Position numbers and translations under genes: made by a program
Part shown: piece after piece, positions 16,534-16,832 of the stretch
How the letters are laid out: each line of letters opens with the position of its first letter
Position numbering within the stretch: position 1 is the first letter of the stretch
DNA from: Ramicandelaber brevisporus
Lineage: Eukaryota > Kickxellomycota > Ramicandelaberales > Ramicandelaberaceae
Direction: 5' to 3'
Assembly: GCA_025201865.1 (NCBI GenBank)
Contig: MU603176.1
Location: forward strand, 1-16,832
Length of the DNA stretch: 16,832 nt
Notes under the pieces: model-generated
Databases searched by the model: none
The model's input: only the letters and a program-made list of their open reading frames with translations
Told to the model about the DNA's origin: nothing

Positions 16534-16832
16534 ATGAACAATTCGAAAGGCTTTAAGGCTGCGGCGTCAAAACGGGCTAGCCGTTCGGCCGGTACAGTGC
16601 CGCAAAGATCAACTTGCCCCAGCTGCGGTTTACCTATTCAATATCAATTTGGCCGACGATTCTCTGCTTTCGATGGCTACGTTGGCGATGAATACAGCAG
16701 CAGCAGTGACGATGAACAAGACGAGCATGACTCACTAGTCTCAAAATATAACTTGAAGGTTGATTCAGAGGGTTATGTTCTTGTCGATGCCAAAAATTCG
16801 TTGAGAATGGCAGCTGATAAGATGGACAGAAT
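16534..16832 (+). CDS. N-terminal part of an unidentified CxxC protein, truncated by the window
   Basis: The ATG at 16534 opens a frame of 99 full codons that is still open at the window end. The product starts with a basic Ala/Ser/Lys-rich stretch, then CPSC at residues 28-31 followed by GLPIQYQFGRRF, an acidic Ser/Asp/Glu segment (about 55-66), and KVDSEGYVLVDAKNSLRM. Mixed codon use with no low-complexity bias and a clear domain-like layout support a real gene. An N-terminal single CxxC followed later by an S/GYVL-type segment is faintly like Atg6/Beclin proteins, but this is too weak to name. The nearest in-frame stop upstream is TGA at 16468, and no other ATG lies between. Confidence 0.65.
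   Translation, partial: MNNSKGFKAAASKRASRSAGTVPQRSTCPSCGLPIQYQFGRRFSAFDGYVGDEYSSSSDDEQDEHDSLVSKYNLKVDSEGYVLVDAKNSLRMAADKMDR

Overview
The window is nuclear DNA from a eukaryote, almost certainly a fungus. The strongest evidence is a velvet-family regulator, a family known essentially from fungi. It sits beside a short fungal-type alpha-actinin, an HSF-type DNA-binding protein and the U3 snoRNP protein Imp4. All long reading frames are continuous. The only introns I can support are in 5' leaders, plus one possible newly formed intron in a coding region. A secreted trypsin-fold protease, glutamine/serine-rich regulators and few introns fit an early-diverging filamentous fungus (Zoopagomycota/Kickxellomycotina would be my guess), but that lineage call is inference.

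Layout: an F-box/LRR-like protein (110-1624, +) converges on IMP4 (1739-2629, -). IMP4 shares a 334-bp upstream region with a divergently transcribed DUF2039/C9orf85-like zinc protein (3068-3734, +). That gene carries two local duplications: a broken copy of its first 84 coding bases just upstream, and a perfect 76-bp tandem duplication inside the coding region. The 76-bp duplication shifts the frame, but it also creates an AG|GT...AG|GT arrangement. Removing exactly one unit as an intron would restore the frame.

From 3735 to 7648 there is no convincing protein gene. Most of it looks like promoter and an unusually long 5' leader for the velvet gene (7649-10159, +). From 4444 to 6285 I find no ATG on the + strand. 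The next ATG lies 13 bases past a consensus CAG|GTAAGT donor. The proposed acceptor (7410) is preceded by an AG-free stretch holding seven overlapping CTRAC branch-point-like motifs, and the bases between the acceptor and the start codon are again ATG-free.

Downstream lie alpha-actinin (10774-13020, +), a convergent secreted S1 serine protease (13144-14085, -) with an unusual S1 pocket, an HSF-like factor with an insertion inside its DNA-binding domain (14403-15413, -), a 1.1-kb divergent intergenic region, and the 5' part of an unidentified CxxC protein running off the right end (16534 onward, +).

The genes do not form one pathway. They mix housekeeping functions (ribosome biogenesis, actin bundling) with regulation (velvet, HSF-like, F-box) and secretion. 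I see no plasmid, phage, CRISPR or complete transposon features. The most notable observations are the intron-like duplication, the ATG-free velvet leader, and the pocket substitutions in the protease.
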